From NCBI RefSeq assembly GCF_000284315.1, contig NC_017094.1, forward strand, positions 1,643,486 through 1,707,485: a stretch of DNA of 64,000 nt. The letters run 5' to 3'. The translations under genes and the position numbers were made by a program. The notes beneath the pieces were generated by a model. That model saw nothing but the letters and a program-made list of their open reading frames with translations, did no database searches and was not told where the DNA came from. The first letter of the stretch is position 1. Every line of letters starts with the position of its first letter. Positions 1 through 10,925 of this stretch are shown here, in pieces. This DNA is from Leptospirillum ferrooxidans C2-3 (GTDB lineage Bacteria; Nitrospirota; Leptospirillia; Leptospirillales; Leptospirillaceae).

Positions 1-1464
1 GTCAGAAAAATCCAGAATGATGGCGCACTTTACTTTGGTCCATTTGTTTCCCCTGGAGCTCTCAAGGATACATTAAGGCTCGTAACCCGAACATTTCCCC
101 TGGCTTCCTGCGAAATCCCGCTGGACGGATCGACCGAAAGACCTTGTGTCGAGTACCAGATACAGAGATGTCTCGGACCATGCGCCGGCCTTGTTTCCAT
201 TCCGGACTACCGGAAAGTCGCCAATGAGGTCCGGCTATTTCTCGAGGGAAAAAATGATGACCTGCTCAGGGCCCTTCATCAGGAAATGACAACACTTGCA
301 AAAGATCTGCGATTTGAAGAGGCTGCAAAAATACGGGACAGATTCCTAAACGTTTCAATGATTCAGGAAAAACAAGGCATTTCCTTCGACATTCAACATT
401 CTGTGGATGTCGTGGCAATCGTTCGGGACGTCCCTTTTGTTCTCATAGAGGTTCTTCAGCTTCGGGGAGGATCGGTGAGTGGAAAACGGGAGATTGATTT
501 AAAAAATGGTGAAGAAGCCACCGATTCTGAACTTCTTGGAGCTTTTTTCGATCAATATTATGGCAAGGACCTCTCGACCATACCGGACGAGATTCTCATT
601 GGAAGTCCCCTGTCTGAAGAAGAGCTCATGAGTCTCAGCTGGCTCACCGAAAAGAAAGGTGGGAAAGTAAGAATCCACCATCCACTTCGTGGAGACAGAA
701 AAATCCTTCTGGATCTTTCCATCAAAAATGGTCAGGAAGCACTTATTGAACAGAAAAAACAAAAAGGGGCTTTCAAGGAAGCACTTATTGAACTTGCAGA
801 AATTCTGGGGCTCGAAGCTCCTCCATCCCTGATGGCTTGTGTTGACATATCCAATATAGGGGATGCTTTTCCCGTCGCATCGTACGTTACTTTCCGGGAT
901 GGCAAACCAGAAAGGTCCGGCTATAGGAAATTCAGGATCCAGCTTGAAAAAGGACAGGATGACTTCAAAATGCTCGCACATGTGATGGAACGCCAATTCA
1001 AGGAAAACCCGCTTCCGGATCTCTTGGTCATCGATGGTGGACCGGGACAGCTTGGTGCCTGTGTTGAAAGGCTCCAGGAAATGTCGGTTCTTCCTGTCTC
1101 CCGGGGCGTTGTCTCCATTGCAAAAGAACGCTTCAGAACAGGAAAGCTTGAACGCATTTTCATCCCGGGAATGGAAAACCCGGTCATTCTCCCTCCACAC
1201 AGTAAAGCAACCCATATTCTGGTCCACATGAGAGACGAGGCCCATCGATTTGCCATTACCTACCATCGATCCCTCAGGGAAAACATCCTGAGAGAGTCAA
1301 GACTTCTCAAAATTCCCGGAATCGGACCCGAGCGTGAAAAAAAGTTGCTGAAAGAGTTCCGCTCGTTCAACGCGATCATGGCCGCTCCCGTCGAAGAGAT
1401 CATGCGCGTTGCCGGAGTCTCCCAAAAGGTGGCCCAAGCGATCCTTGATATGGGGAAAGACTGA
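1..1464 (+). CDS. uvrC: UvrABC excinuclease subunit C, 5'-truncated by the window edge
   Basis: UvrC makes the dual incisions in nucleotide excision repair together with UvrB. The frame is open from base 1, so the first ATG at 286 is internal. The translated start carries the end of the GIY-YIG region and the family signature around YFGPF and RCLGPCAG. A UVR motif with FEEAAKIRDR lies near bases 300-350 and contacts UvrB. The RNase H-like endonuclease domain follows, with DISNIGD near 843 and VIDGGPGQLG near 1030, and then a C-terminal helix-hairpin-helix region with IPGIGPEREKKLL. The catalytic tyrosines of the GIY-YIG domain lie outside the window. The next gene starts two bases after the stop, so the two are probably cotranscribed. 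Confidence 0.97.
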   Translation, partial: VRKIQNDGALYFGPFVSPGALKDTLRLVTRTFPLASCEIPLDGSTERPCVEYQIQRCLGPCAGLVSIPDYRKVANEVRLFLEGKNDDLLRALHQEMTTLAKDLRFEEAAKIRDRFLNVSMIQEKQGISFDIQHSVDVVAIVRDVPFVLIEVLQLRGGSVSGKREIDLKNGEEATDSELLGAFFDQYYGKDLSTIPDEILIGSPLSEEELMSLSWLTEKKGGKVRIHHPLRGDRKILLDLSIKNGQEALIEQKKQKGAFKEALIELAEILGLEAPPSLMACVDISNIGDAFPVASYVTFRDGKPERSGYRKFRIQLEKGQDDFKMLAHVMERQFKENPLPDLLVIDGGPGQLGACVERLQEMSVLPVSRGVVSIAKERFRTGKLERIFIPGMENPVILPPHSKATHILVHMRDEAHRFAITYHRSLRENILRESRLLKIPGIGPEREKKLLKEFRSFNAIMAAPVEEIMRVAGVSQKVAQAILDMGKD

Positions 1465-1466
1465 AC

Positions 1467-4400
1467 ATGTTTACAAAACTTCTTCTTGTCGGGTCAGGAC
1501 TGCTCATTGTCAGTCTTGGCACCATCCTGAGAAAATACGTTGACCCTCTTTTTGACGACTACCCGCTTCTTGCGACTCTTGCGCTAGGACTCGTCATACT
1601 GACCTTTATCACAGCGATCATGATCACCAGCACAAACTACGCAAAGCCTTTGCCCGTTCGTTCGAAAAAGAAAAGACCCGGAGACACTCCCCCTCCGCCC
1701 ATCTCATTTTTTCTGGAATGGGGAATCATTGCCTCAATCATGACCATGATAGGGATTCATTTTTCAAGTTCTCAGTCAACCCTCGCATGGGGACTCTGGA
1801 TAACAAGCGGAACAATTTTCATTTCCTGCCTGTTTTTCCTGATGATTCCCTCAACAATCCCCCAACAGCTTCCCGGAGGAGAAGTCGGAACCCAGCAAAA
1901 CATCCTGCATCTTCCTCCTGGAGCCTTTGCATTCTGGACAACCTCCATTTTTACCGGTGTATTTTTCCTTGTGATGGGTGCCGTTCTGAAGCCCTACGCA
2001 ACGGTTGCCTCAATTGCCTCATTTGGTGTCGGAACCGGATGGTGCATTTCTGCCTTGACCTTCGCCATTCTCACAGGAATTCTCCTGGGAGGAATAACGA
2101 TCGTACAGGGCGGGAATAATAAAAAACTTGTTCCTGAAGAAAATTTCACGACATTTCAAGGGAATCAGGAATTCAAGCTCTCCATGATGAAAGCCTATTC
2201 TGACTTTATCAACCATCAGGGTCTATTCAGCGCAGAACACAACGGTATTCTTCTATGGGGGGGAACTCCGGCTGGCAGAAACACCATTGTCCGGTCATTT
2301 GCAGGAGAATCAGGCAGAGCTTTTTTAGAACTCAAACTATCAGGGTTCAACCTCCTCGAAAAGCATATCCTCAAAGAACAGTTACAAAGATTCTTCAGAA
2401 AGATCAAGCCACTGCAACCAGCCGTTCTCCATATAACAGACTATGACGAAATACTCGGGACAGCTGACGGAGCTCTTCCCCCACCCTTCGATGCGATCAG
2501 GGATCTCCTCGAAGAACTTCTTCGCTTGAAAAATACATTGGTCGTCGCAACAGTTCCATCCCTTACAGGGATACCGGATGATTTTAAAACATCTCCTCTG
2601 ATGCATTGGGTTATAGAAGTGCCTTTACCTGACCCATCAAGCAGATCAAGTCTTTTAAAAAGGATTTTACAAATTGAGGCCAAGAAAAAAGAGGCACTGG
2701 CTGGAGATATCTCGTTAATATCAGAAGAAATGGTGAACGGGTACGATCTCAAAAAGCTTGGAGAAATGATGGACGGCTTCAGCATTGAAGTCATCGAGGA
2801 GGTCGTCCAAAACGCTCTCAATACTGCACGAGAACTGAAACGGGCACTTAGGCAACTCGATCTCGATGTGTCGATCCGCAAAAAGAAGCAGGGTATCAAG
2901 GACCCGACAATTGGACCGATGGAAGCCATTCGTGCATTGCTGACCCCGGAAAAGATCCGGTTGACGCTGATTGAAAAAGCCGTTGAGGTGGCACTCCAGA
3001 ACAAAAGAAGGTCAAGGGAGCCGATCATCATCGTTGGGCCGGACCCTATTCTCAGAATGCAGATCATTCAGCTTCTGGCAGAAAGGGAGCTTTTCAGTTT
3101 CAATGCCCTTCTCCAGAAGGAGCTTTCCAGGAACAGTCTTGCTGCGATGAGAAACTTCATCATCCAGTCCAGGAAAAAACGCCCGGCTATCCTCTACATT
3201 GATCCTATCGAGCTGCTATTCCCCCGGGTGCAGCTCTCAAACTTTGGGTACCATGGTGAAATTTACAATCAGAAAGTCATTGAGCTGACCCAGGTCCTTC
3301 AGGACAAACAATACTGGTTTGTCGGAAGCAATCCGCAAATCTCCAGTATCGACCCAATGATTCTCAGAAAGCTGACAAAGGTGATCGATATCAATGAACT
3401 GCAAAGGGAACTCATCGGGCAAATCGAAGAACATGCCCTGGCACAGATCCTCGATGGAGTTCCGTTGGAACAAGTCGATCTCAGCCAGTTTCTAAAAGAA
3501 CCCATTATACCAACAGAAAACCATCCGCAAGAGATGAAGGAGCCGCTCGAGCCACTCCAGAAACATCCCAACATTCAGCTTAATCTTCCCGAGCTTCCGA
3601 CAACATTGATCCCTGGCTATTTTGGAAGAGATGAAGTCCAGGAAGAGATTCTCTCCGTCCTCGACAGCTCCAAGTTGAAGATCCGCACAGGTGGTTCAAA
3701 ACTGCTTGGAAGCTTCTTCTTTATTGGACCCAATCAGACGGGAAAGAAAACGATGGCCCAAGCCATCTCTGAATTTCTCTACAAAAAACCAAAAAGCTTG
3801 ATTTATCGGGACATGAGTCTTTACGAAGAGCTCTATTACTCAGAACAGTTCATTCGCAAACCTGTGCTTGAGCGATCCCCCGTCAATGTACCGGAGGGTT
3901 TGTGGGACATTCTGAAAGAAAATCCCGACCAGTTGCTCTACCTCGACAATATTGAACGAGCCCATCCATCGGTCTGGTCGTCCGTGGAAGATCTGCTCAG
4001 GACCGGTGCCCTGCACTGGCAAAAACAGGAACTTTCACTGGCAAACATGACGATTGTCATGTCGACAACACTCTTTTCCCCTCAGGAAATTGCGGCTCTT
4101 GATGTGGAAGACAGAGCAAGTGAACTGGCAAGGATTGTCCAAAAGAATGACAGGCGTCTTGCATATCTCCCGGTTTTCCAGACACCGTTTCTCTCTCTGG
4201 TAGACAGAATCGTTCCCTTTGTCCCCTATTCCGAAAAGGATCTCAGAAACGCCATTGAGTATGAGATCAATCGTATTCTGAGATCCTTCCTTGAAGGGAA
4301 ATCAGGAAACATTACGATTTCGACCGATATGGGGCTTGTAGACGGCATATTCACTCTGGTGGAACAAAAGCATCCGGATTTTTCAAAAGCCAGAACCATG

Positions 4401-4559
4401 ACACAAAACCTCATGCTCCCCATACTCCACAAACTGGAGGGGAAAATAGCCTCAAATGGTCCCCCCGAAGAAATCGTCCTGTATTGGAACGGCACCAAGA
4501 TCGACATGATCTCCAACACCCATGTACAATCCATTCCCGAACCTCTAAGCGCTGGATAG
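1467..4559 (+). CDS. Membrane-anchored protein with three AAA+ modules (two degenerate)
   Basis: I do not recognise a named family for this 1030-residue protein. Residues 1-215 hold about six hydrophobic segments (near 4-21, 34-56, 83-103, 107-127, 153-174, 180-212). Three AAA+ modules follow. Module 1 (about 255-470) has the P-loop position GGTPAGRNT, where the essential Lys is Asn, and Walker B-like LHITDYDE; its lid region resembles FtsH/Cdc48. Module 2 (about 515-650) has GPDPILRM in place of a P-loop and LYIDPIE as Walker B. Module 3 (about 715-1000) resembles the ClpB/ClpA second ring, with intact GPNQTGKKT (754-762) and YLDNIERAHP. Where ClpB has FLNRIDEIV, this protein has FLSLVDRIV, so the usual arginine finger seems absent. 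It starts two bases after uvrC. The role is unknown; a membrane-tethered remodelling or scaffold protein is an inference. Confidence 0.85.
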   Translation: MFTKLLLVGSGLLIVSLGTILRKYVDPLFDDYPLLATLALGLVILTFITAIMITSTNYAKPLPVRSKKKRPGDTPPPPISFFLEWGIIASIMTMIGIHFSSSQSTLAWGLWITSGTIFISCLFFLMIPSTIPQQLPGGEVGTQQNILHLPPGAFAFWTTSIFTGVFFLVMGAVLKPYATVASIASFGVGTGWCISALTFAILTGILLGGITIVQGGNNKKLVPEENFTTFQGNQEFKLSMMKAYSDFINHQGLFSAEHNGILLWGGTPAGRNTIVRSFAGESGRAFLELKLSGFNLLEKHILKEQLQRFFRKIKPLQPAVLHITDYDEILGTADGALPPPFDAIRDLLEELLRLKNTLVVATVPSLTGIPDDFKTSPLMHWVIEVPLPDPSSRSSLLKRILQIEAKKKEALAGDISLISEEMVNGYDLKKLGEMMDGFSIEVIEEVVQNALNTARELKRALRQLDLDVSIRKKKQGIKDPTIGPMEAIRALLTPEKIRLTLIEKAVEVALQNKRRSREPIIIVGPDPILRMQIIQLLAERELFSFNALLQKELSRNSLAAMRNFIIQSRKKRPAILYIDPIELLFPRVQLSNFGYHGEIYNQKVIELTQVLQDKQYWFVGSNPQISSIDPMILRKLTKVIDINELQRELIGQIEEHALAQILDGVPLEQVDLSQFLKEPIIPTENHPQEMKEPLEPLQKHPNIQLNLPELPTTLIPGYFGRDEVQEEILSVLDSSKLKIRTGGSKLLGSFFFIGPNQTGKKTMAQAISEFLYKKPKSLIYRDMSLYEELYYSEQFIRKPVLERSPVNVPEGLWDILKENPDQLLYLDNIERAHPSVWSSVEDLLRTGALHWQKQELSLANMTIVMSTTLFSPQEIAALDVEDRASELARIVQKNDRRLAYLPVFQTPFLSLVDRIVPFVPYSEKDLRNAIEYEINRILRSFLEGKSGNITISTDMGLVDGIFTLVEQKHPDFSKARTMTQNLMLPILHKLEGKIASNGPPEEIVLYWNGTKIDMISNTHVQSIPEPLSAG

Positions 4560-4727
4560 ACACCACTTGCAGCCATCATTTTCACCCATTTCTTTCCAGA
4601 GATGCCTGATTTCATTGACACCGGAACGGTCGCATGTTTAAATCTGAACTGTCCCTCAAAAGAATGAAACGCAAGAAAAACAGCATGAAGCTTTTCTTGG
4701 CAGGCTGTTTCTATACGTAACCTTTAA

Positions 4728-6149
<1,422 letters not shown>

Positions 6150-6210
6150 AAGATATCATTTCTGATCGAACCAAGATCTCGGAAGTGAAGGGAATCACAA
6201 TTTGGTCTTG

Positions 6211-6262
6211 ACCGGCTCCTTTCTGTTCGTCTTTTCAGCAGGAGGAGCCGGTTTTCATTTTT
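6211..6262 (+). terminator. Intrinsic terminator-like hairpin after thiC
   Basis: A ten-base stem (6211-6220 with 6243-6252, CCGGCTCC against GGAGCCGG at its core) is followed by TTTTCATTTTTT. It probably ends thiC transcription. The run of T leads straight into the ribosome binding site of the next gene at 6264, so it could also act as an attenuator for the methionine genes. Confidence 0.7.
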
Positions 6263-6275
6263 TGGAGGCAAAAAG

Positions 6276-6971
6276 ATGCCAAGCATGAGGCTTGGGGCTC
6301 CGGTATTTTTCAACAATATTCCTTTTCAGATTGAGGAACGCCAGATCCTCCGGGAAATGAGAATACCCAAAAAGTCTTTCCTCAAGGATCTCGATGAGCC
6401 GGGACTGGCAGCCCAAATCAAAAAGGCAATCGATGAAGGATACCGACTGATCCACGGAATGGGAGTTTTCAGGACGCTTTCCCTGACCGGAATCGAAGAT
6501 AAAAAAGTTCTTGCCCGGGAAACAAGCACATTGTTTGTTGGCGAAAAGATGGTTAAACTGCTTAAAAACTGCGACTATGCAACGCTTCTTGTCGCAACGA
6601 TCGGCCCCCAGGTTGAAAATCGGGTCGATGAACTTGCCTCCAGCGAACCGGCTTATTCCTACTTTTTGGAGCGGGTGGGCGCATGGATGGCCGATTACAT
6701 GGGAATCATCATTGATCACGCCATTGAAAAAGAAATTATTCGGTTCGGATACAAGAAAACATTCCGCTTTGGCGTTGGTTATGGAGATTGGCCACTTTCC
6801 ACCCAGACTGAGGTCATGGAACTGACCCAAGCCAATAAAATCGGAATTTCCCTGAACGAATCCTTCATCATGTCACCCCGACTTTCCGTTTCGGCAGTTA
6901 TTGGATGGGAAAGAATCATTGAGGGACAAAAACTGGCCAATGAGCCGGAAAGCGAGAACGAAGAACAGTGA
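6276..6971 (+). CDS. Stand-alone methionine synthase reactivation (AdoMet-binding) domain protein
   Basis: This matches the vitamin B12-dependent methionine synthase activation domain (PF02965 type), which uses AdoMet to remethylate inactivated cob(II)alamin on MetH. In E. coli the domain is the C-terminal module of MetH; here it is a separate 231-residue protein. The visible signature is RFGVGYGDWPLSTQ near residue 170, followed by LNESFIMSPRLSVSAVIGWE, the region that contacts AdoMet and cobalamin. GGAGG sits nine bases before the ATG. The stop overlaps the GTG start of the MetH core gene (GTGA), implying translational coupling and likely one-to-one production. A reductant partner such as flavodoxin is not encoded nearby. 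Confidence 0.88.
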   Translation: MPSMRLGAPVFFNNIPFQIEERQILREMRIPKKSFLKDLDEPGLAAQIKKAIDEGYRLIHGMGVFRTLSLTGIEDKKVLARETSTLFVGEKMVKLLKNCDYATLLVATIGPQVENRVDELASSEPAYSYFLERVGAWMADYMGIIIDHAIEKEIIRFGYKKTFRFGVGYGDWPLSTQTEVMELTQANKIGISLNESFIMSPRLSVSAVIGWERIIEGQKLANEPESENEEQ

Positions 6972-9454
6972 AGCCCCTGCTTGAACGCTTGAAATATGAA
7001 GTTCTGCTCCTGGATGGATCCATGGGAGCTCTCCTCCAATCCCGGGGACTTCCCGCAGGATACGCGCCCGATCTCTGGAACATTGAAAAGCCCCAAGAGA
7101 TTCAGGCCGTCCACACCGAATACGTCAATGCCGGCTCAGACATCATTTTGACCAATACCTTTGGAGCCTCAAGACTCAGGCTTTCTGAGTACAACGCACA
7201 GGATCGCATCAGGGAGATCAATTTTCAGGCGGTCGATCTGGCCCAAAGGGCCTCAAGAGGAAAAGCCTACGTTGCCGGAGACATCGGACCATCCGGGACG
7301 ACCATTGCTCCCTTTGGAGATCTTCCTTTTGATGATGCCATAGCGATCTTTTACGAGCAGGCAAAGCTCCTTCTGGAAGCGGGCGCCGATCTCATCGCCA
7401 TAGAGACAATGTTTGACATTCAGGAAATGAGAGCAGCCCTTATCGGTGTTCGGGAAGCAACCAATGGTCGAATTCCCCTCATGGCCCTCATGACATTCAA
7501 TATGGACGGAATTACCGACTCCGGCTCTGACCCAGAAACAGCCGCCAGTGTTCTGGAAGGCTTTGGCGTCGACATCATGGGTCTAAACTGCTCCGTTGGT
7601 CCTGAAGCCATGGTTCCCGTTGTCTCAAGGCTTGGACAAACGACCGACACCTTCATCGCCGTTGAACCCAATGCGGGACTTCCTGTACACCGGAACGGAG
7701 AAACACTCTATCTGACCGGAGCTGAAGAAGTTGCCAAATTTGCTCCCTCATTTGTCGAAGCCGGTGCCAATATCATTGGCGGTTGCTGTGGGACAACGCC
7801 AGAATACATAAGGATCCTGGCCAAAACGGTCAAGGGAGCCTCTCCCATCTCTAGACCAACGCCCTCCCTTCTCAAGATCTCTTCCAGAACCAGCATGACC
7901 CTGATCGGAGATGGGGTTCCCTTTCTCATTGTTGGAGAAAAAATCAACCCCACCGGTAAAAAGATCTTTTCAGAGGCCATCGCAAATGGTCAAGTCGACC
8001 TGATCGTTGCGGAAGCCAGAAAAGAGGCCGAGGCAGGAGCCGGGGCACTTGACGTCAATGTTGGGGTACCGCTCGTCAATGAAGCGGAGATGATGGCAAA
8101 AGCCATCACCGCCATTCAGAATGTCGTCTCTTTACCACTGGTCATTGACTCATCGTATGCATCTGCCCTTGAATCCGGCCTGAAACTTTACCCCGGAAGG
8201 GCTCTGGTCAACTCCGTTAATGCAGAGGATGAAAGACTTGAAGAAGTTTTGCCCCTGATCCGGAAATACGGAGCAGCCGTTATTGCCCTCGTCTCTGGAG
8301 ACAATATCCCTGAAACAGCGGCCGAACGCATGAAAAATGCTGAAAAGATCCTTCGGAGAGCGGAAGAACTAGGACTCAAACCCCGGGATCTGATCTTTGA
8401 CACACTCGCATTAACTGTCAGTGCAGTCCAGGAGGCCGCAAAACAAACACTTGATACGATTACCCTTATCAAGAAGGAACTTCGACTTCCGACCATATTG
8501 GGCCTTTCCAACGTCTCCTTTGGTCTTCCAGCCAGAAAGATTGTCCATAACAATTTTCTCTCCATGGCGATCGGCGCGGGTCTAGATGCAGCGATTTGTG
8601 ACCCGTACGACCAGGTACTTCATCAGACCATTGCCGCATCATCGCTCTTCGCAAGGCGCGATCCCGACTGCCGGATCTACCTGAACAAGGCAGCCGCCTG
8701 GACACCTGCCCAGGGTAACCATCCCGCGTCAAAGGAGGCTGCGCCCAAAACGACATCTGAAGCGATTCGACAGGCTATTCTCGAAGGAGAAAGAGATGGG
8801 ATCGCGGCTCTTTGTCAAAAAGGGCTTGACGAAGGTCTTTCGGCTTTTACAATCTTTCTGGACATCATGACCCCAGCAATACGCCACCTCGGAGATCTTT
8901 TTGGTCAAAGAGTCAAATTCATACCGCATCTGATCGCTGGAGCAGACGCCATGAAAAAAGGCGTTGAAGTCCTCCAGCCACATCTGGAAGCGGATGGTCC
9001 GGTCGAACCCAAGGGTTGTGTGGTGTTTGCAACAGTCAAGGGAGACATTCACGATATCGGAAAAAACATCTGTATCCTGATGCTTAGAAACTTCGGGTTC
9101 TCTGTCATTGACCTTGGCCGGAATGTTCCCCTTGACGATATCCTCGCTGCGGCTGAAAAACATCAGGCGCAAATCATTGCACTGAGTGCATTGATGACCA
9201 CCACCATGATGCAGATGAAAACCGCTATTGAAACCATTCGGGAGAAAAATCTTCCCTACAAGGTCATGGTCGGTGGAGCGGTCGTCACGCCCAAGTTTTC
9301 AACAGAAATCAAAGCGGACGGTTATGGAAAAGATGTCGGGGATGTCGTTCCATTGGCAGAAAAACTGATCAGTGCCTTTTCCGGACTGGATGTTCCCGTC
9401 GCCTCATCAGGCTCCGGTAGTGATTCTGAGGCCATCGTAGGCCGCAAAAACTGA
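6968..9454 (+). CDS. metH: Cobalamin-dependent methionine synthase, core without reactivation domain
   Basis: MetH transfers a methyl group from methyltetrahydrofolate to homocysteine through cobalamin. The 828-residue protein has three parts: an N-terminal homocysteine-binding barrel with zinc ligands in GLNCSVGPE and GGCCGTTPEY; a pterin-binding barrel from about residue 310 (GEKINPTGKK, DVNVGVPLVNE); and the B12 cap plus Rossmann domain with DIHDIGKN near residue 695, whose His coordinates cobalt. The protein ends after the B12 domain, where longer enzymes continue into the reactivation domain supplied here by the preceding gene. It starts with GTG, overlapping that gene by four bases. Its last 48 bases overlap the end of a convergent gene. 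Confidence 0.95.
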   Translation: MKPLLERLKYEVLLLDGSMGALLQSRGLPAGYAPDLWNIEKPQEIQAVHTEYVNAGSDIILTNTFGASRLRLSEYNAQDRIREINFQAVDLAQRASRGKAYVAGDIGPSGTTIAPFGDLPFDDAIAIFYEQAKLLLEAGADLIAIETMFDIQEMRAALIGVREATNGRIPLMALMTFNMDGITDSGSDPETAASVLEGFGVDIMGLNCSVGPEAMVPVVSRLGQTTDTFIAVEPNAGLPVHRNGETLYLTGAEEVAKFAPSFVEAGANIIGGCCGTTPEYIRILAKTVKGASPISRPTPSLLKISSRTSMTLIGDGVPFLIVGEKINPTGKKIFSEAIANGQVDLIVAEARKEAEAGAGALDVNVGVPLVNEAEMMAKAITAIQNVVSLPLVIDSSYASALESGLKLYPGRALVNSVNAEDERLEEVLPLIRKYGAAVIALVSGDNIPETAAERMKNAEKILRRAEELGLKPRDLIFDTLALTVSAVQEAAKQTLDTITLIKKELRLPTILGLSNVSFGLPARKIVHNNFLSMAIGAGLDAAICDPYDQVLHQTIAASSLFARRDPDCRIYLNKAAAWTPAQGNHPASKEAAPKTTSEAIRQAILEGERDGIAALCQKGLDEGLSAFTIFLDIMTPAIRHLGDLFGQRVKFIPHLIAGADAMKKGVEVLQPHLEADGPVEPKGCVVFATVKGDIHDIGKNICILMLRNFGFSVIDLGRNVPLDDILAAAEKHQAQIIALSALMTTTMMQMKTAIETIREKNLPYKVMVGGAVVTPKFSTEIKADGYGKDVGDVVPLAEKLISAFSGLDVPVASSGSGSDSEAIVGRKN

Positions 9455-10270
9455 TGGTGGCAGCATTTTCGATAACTCATCATGCTCGATTGAGTGGGAG
9501 AGATGTGTAATATAGGCTCTGCGCGGCTTTAAACGATCGACCAGTTCAAGTGCCTCATGAATTCCAAAATGGGATTCATGAGGTTCATACTTCACCGCAC
9601 CGACAATCAATGTTTCAACTCCATACAATGCTTCCCATGATTCATCCGGTATTCCCTTGCAATCGGTCAGGTAGACCAGATCGTTGATCCTTACGGCATG
9701 ATTCATCACGGGTCCATGATAAACCGGAAATGAGATGACCTTCATTCCCAGAATATCGATCGGACCGGAGATTTCATGAGGAATCAGTTTTGGCCTTGAC
9801 AGCCCTCCCCTGTTTGCCTCGGAAAAAGCATAAGGAAACATCATCTGTACGCGAGAGAGTGTGTAAGCATCCGCATAGACAGGGATCTCTCTCTTCTGGA
9901 TGTAATTGAACACTCTTAACTCATCCAATCCCAGAACATGGTCAGCATGAGGATGAGTAAAGATGACTCCGTCAATGGCAACGATTCCATTTTTCAGGGA
10001 TTGATACCGGAGGTCAGGAGCAGTGTCGATCAGGAGGTTTTTTCCGGAATGATGCACAATGATGGAAGATCGTGTCCGGTGATTTTTTTTATTGGAAGAA
10101 AGGCAGACAGGACAGGAACAACCGATAACAGGAACACCCGAAGAAGCTCCCGTACCCAAAAAAAGAACATCCACAGCATCCGCTCCGGGAAAGATATGAT
10201 CACTCATCTCAGACCCGGAGGGAAGGGAGGACTTTTGTGAATCAGGGAACGACGGTAAAGATGCGGACAT
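9407..10270 (-). CDS. MBL-fold metallohydrolase, PhnP-like
   Basis: The protein carries the metallo-beta-lactamase signature THPHADH at residues 105-111, preceded by FLGTGASSGVPVIGC and a CxCPVC cluster typical of the PhnP subgroup, which binds an extra zinc. PhnP is a cyclic ribose phosphodiesterase of phosphonate breakdown, but no phn genes lie nearby, so the substrate here is unknown. The start is uncertain: the longest frame gives 287 residues and overlaps the upstream cyclophilin gene by 29 bases, while an internal Met at 10207 would remove the overlap. Neither has a clear ribosome binding site. It is probably cotranscribed with the cyclophilin gene and typA on the minus strand. Confidence 0.85.
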   Translation of the reverse strand: MSASLPSFPDSQKSSLPSGSEMSDHIFPGADAVDVLFLGTGASSGVPVIGCSCPVCLSSNKKNHRTRSSIIVHHSGKNLLIDTAPDLRYQSLKNGIVAIDGVIFTHPHADHVLGLDELRVFNYIQKREIPVYADAYTLSRVQMMFPYAFSEANRGGLSRPKLIPHEISGPIDILGMKVISFPVYHGPVMNHAVRINDLVYLTDCKGIPDESWEALYGVETLIVGAVKYEPHESHFGIHEALELVDRLKPRRAYITHLSHSIEHDELSKMLPPSVFAAYDGLRITTGA

Positions 10271-10925
10271 GGTTGATGACCACAGGCGTTACCGGGCGAT
10301 CTCTTCGATCGGTCGGAACAAGAGAAATGGCATCAGCAACATCTTGTCCGGAAACCACCTCTCCAAAGATCGTATAATTTCCGGCCAACCAAGGAGCGGG
10401 AGCCACAGTAATGAAGAACTGGCTACCGTTTGTATTCGGTCCGGCATTCGCCATCGCAAGGACGCCTTTTTTGGTAAAATCCCTAGTCGGATCAATTTCA
10501 TCATTGAACTGATAACCTGGACCACCCATTCCATTCCCCAGGGGGTCTCCACCCTGAATCATGAAATTCTTGATCACACGGTGAAAAATCAAACCATCAT
10601 AGAAATTGCGCTTGACCATTTCCCTGGATTGCGGATCAAGAAACTCTTTTTTCCCGGTTGCCAGACCAACAAAGTTTTCAACCGCATGGGGAGCAGACTG
10701 CTTCAGCAACAAACAGGTTATTTTCCCCATCGACGTATCAAATTCGGCATATTCACCAGGAGCCAATGATGATCCTGATGCCTGTGCATTTTCCATTCCA
10801 GCTCCAGTCATGAATAAAATCCCCGTTAATAAAATCAAGCCCCAGGATCCGAGTCTGCTCCATGATAAAAACGAACTTGCCACTTCAGAGAACACTCCCC
10901 GGCTTGTCAGATTTGATCCATTCAT
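10242..10925 (-). CDS. Exported cyclophilin-type peptidyl-prolyl isomerase
   Basis: Cyclophilins catalyse cis-trans isomerisation of peptide bonds before proline. The motifs FHRVIKNFMIQGGDP and MANAGPNTNGSQFFIT, and the PAPWL segment bearing the tryptophan typical of cyclosporin-sensitive forms, are all present. A hydrophobic stretch around residues 28-43 followed by AQASG suggests a signal sequence, so the protein probably acts in the periplasm (227-residue precursor). The start overlaps the typA stop by four bases (ATGA), with AGGAAA upstream, which suggests coupled translation. Confidence 0.93.
   Translation of the reverse strand: MNGSNLTSRGVFSEVASSFLSWSRLGSWGLILLTGILFMTGAGMENAQASGSSLAPGEYAEFDTSMGKITCLLLKQSAPHAVENFVGLATGKKEFLDPQSREMVKRNFYDGLIFHRVIKNFMIQGGDPLGNGMGGPGYQFNDEIDPTRDFTKKGVLAMANAGPNTNGSQFFITVAPAPWLAGNYTIFGEVVSGQDVADAISLVPTDRRDRPVTPVVINHVRIFTVVP

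Noticed and set aside
6150-6275. Cobalamin or SAM riboswitch before the methionine genes
   Set aside because: Only a terminator-like hairpin is present; no conserved riboswitch core is seen.
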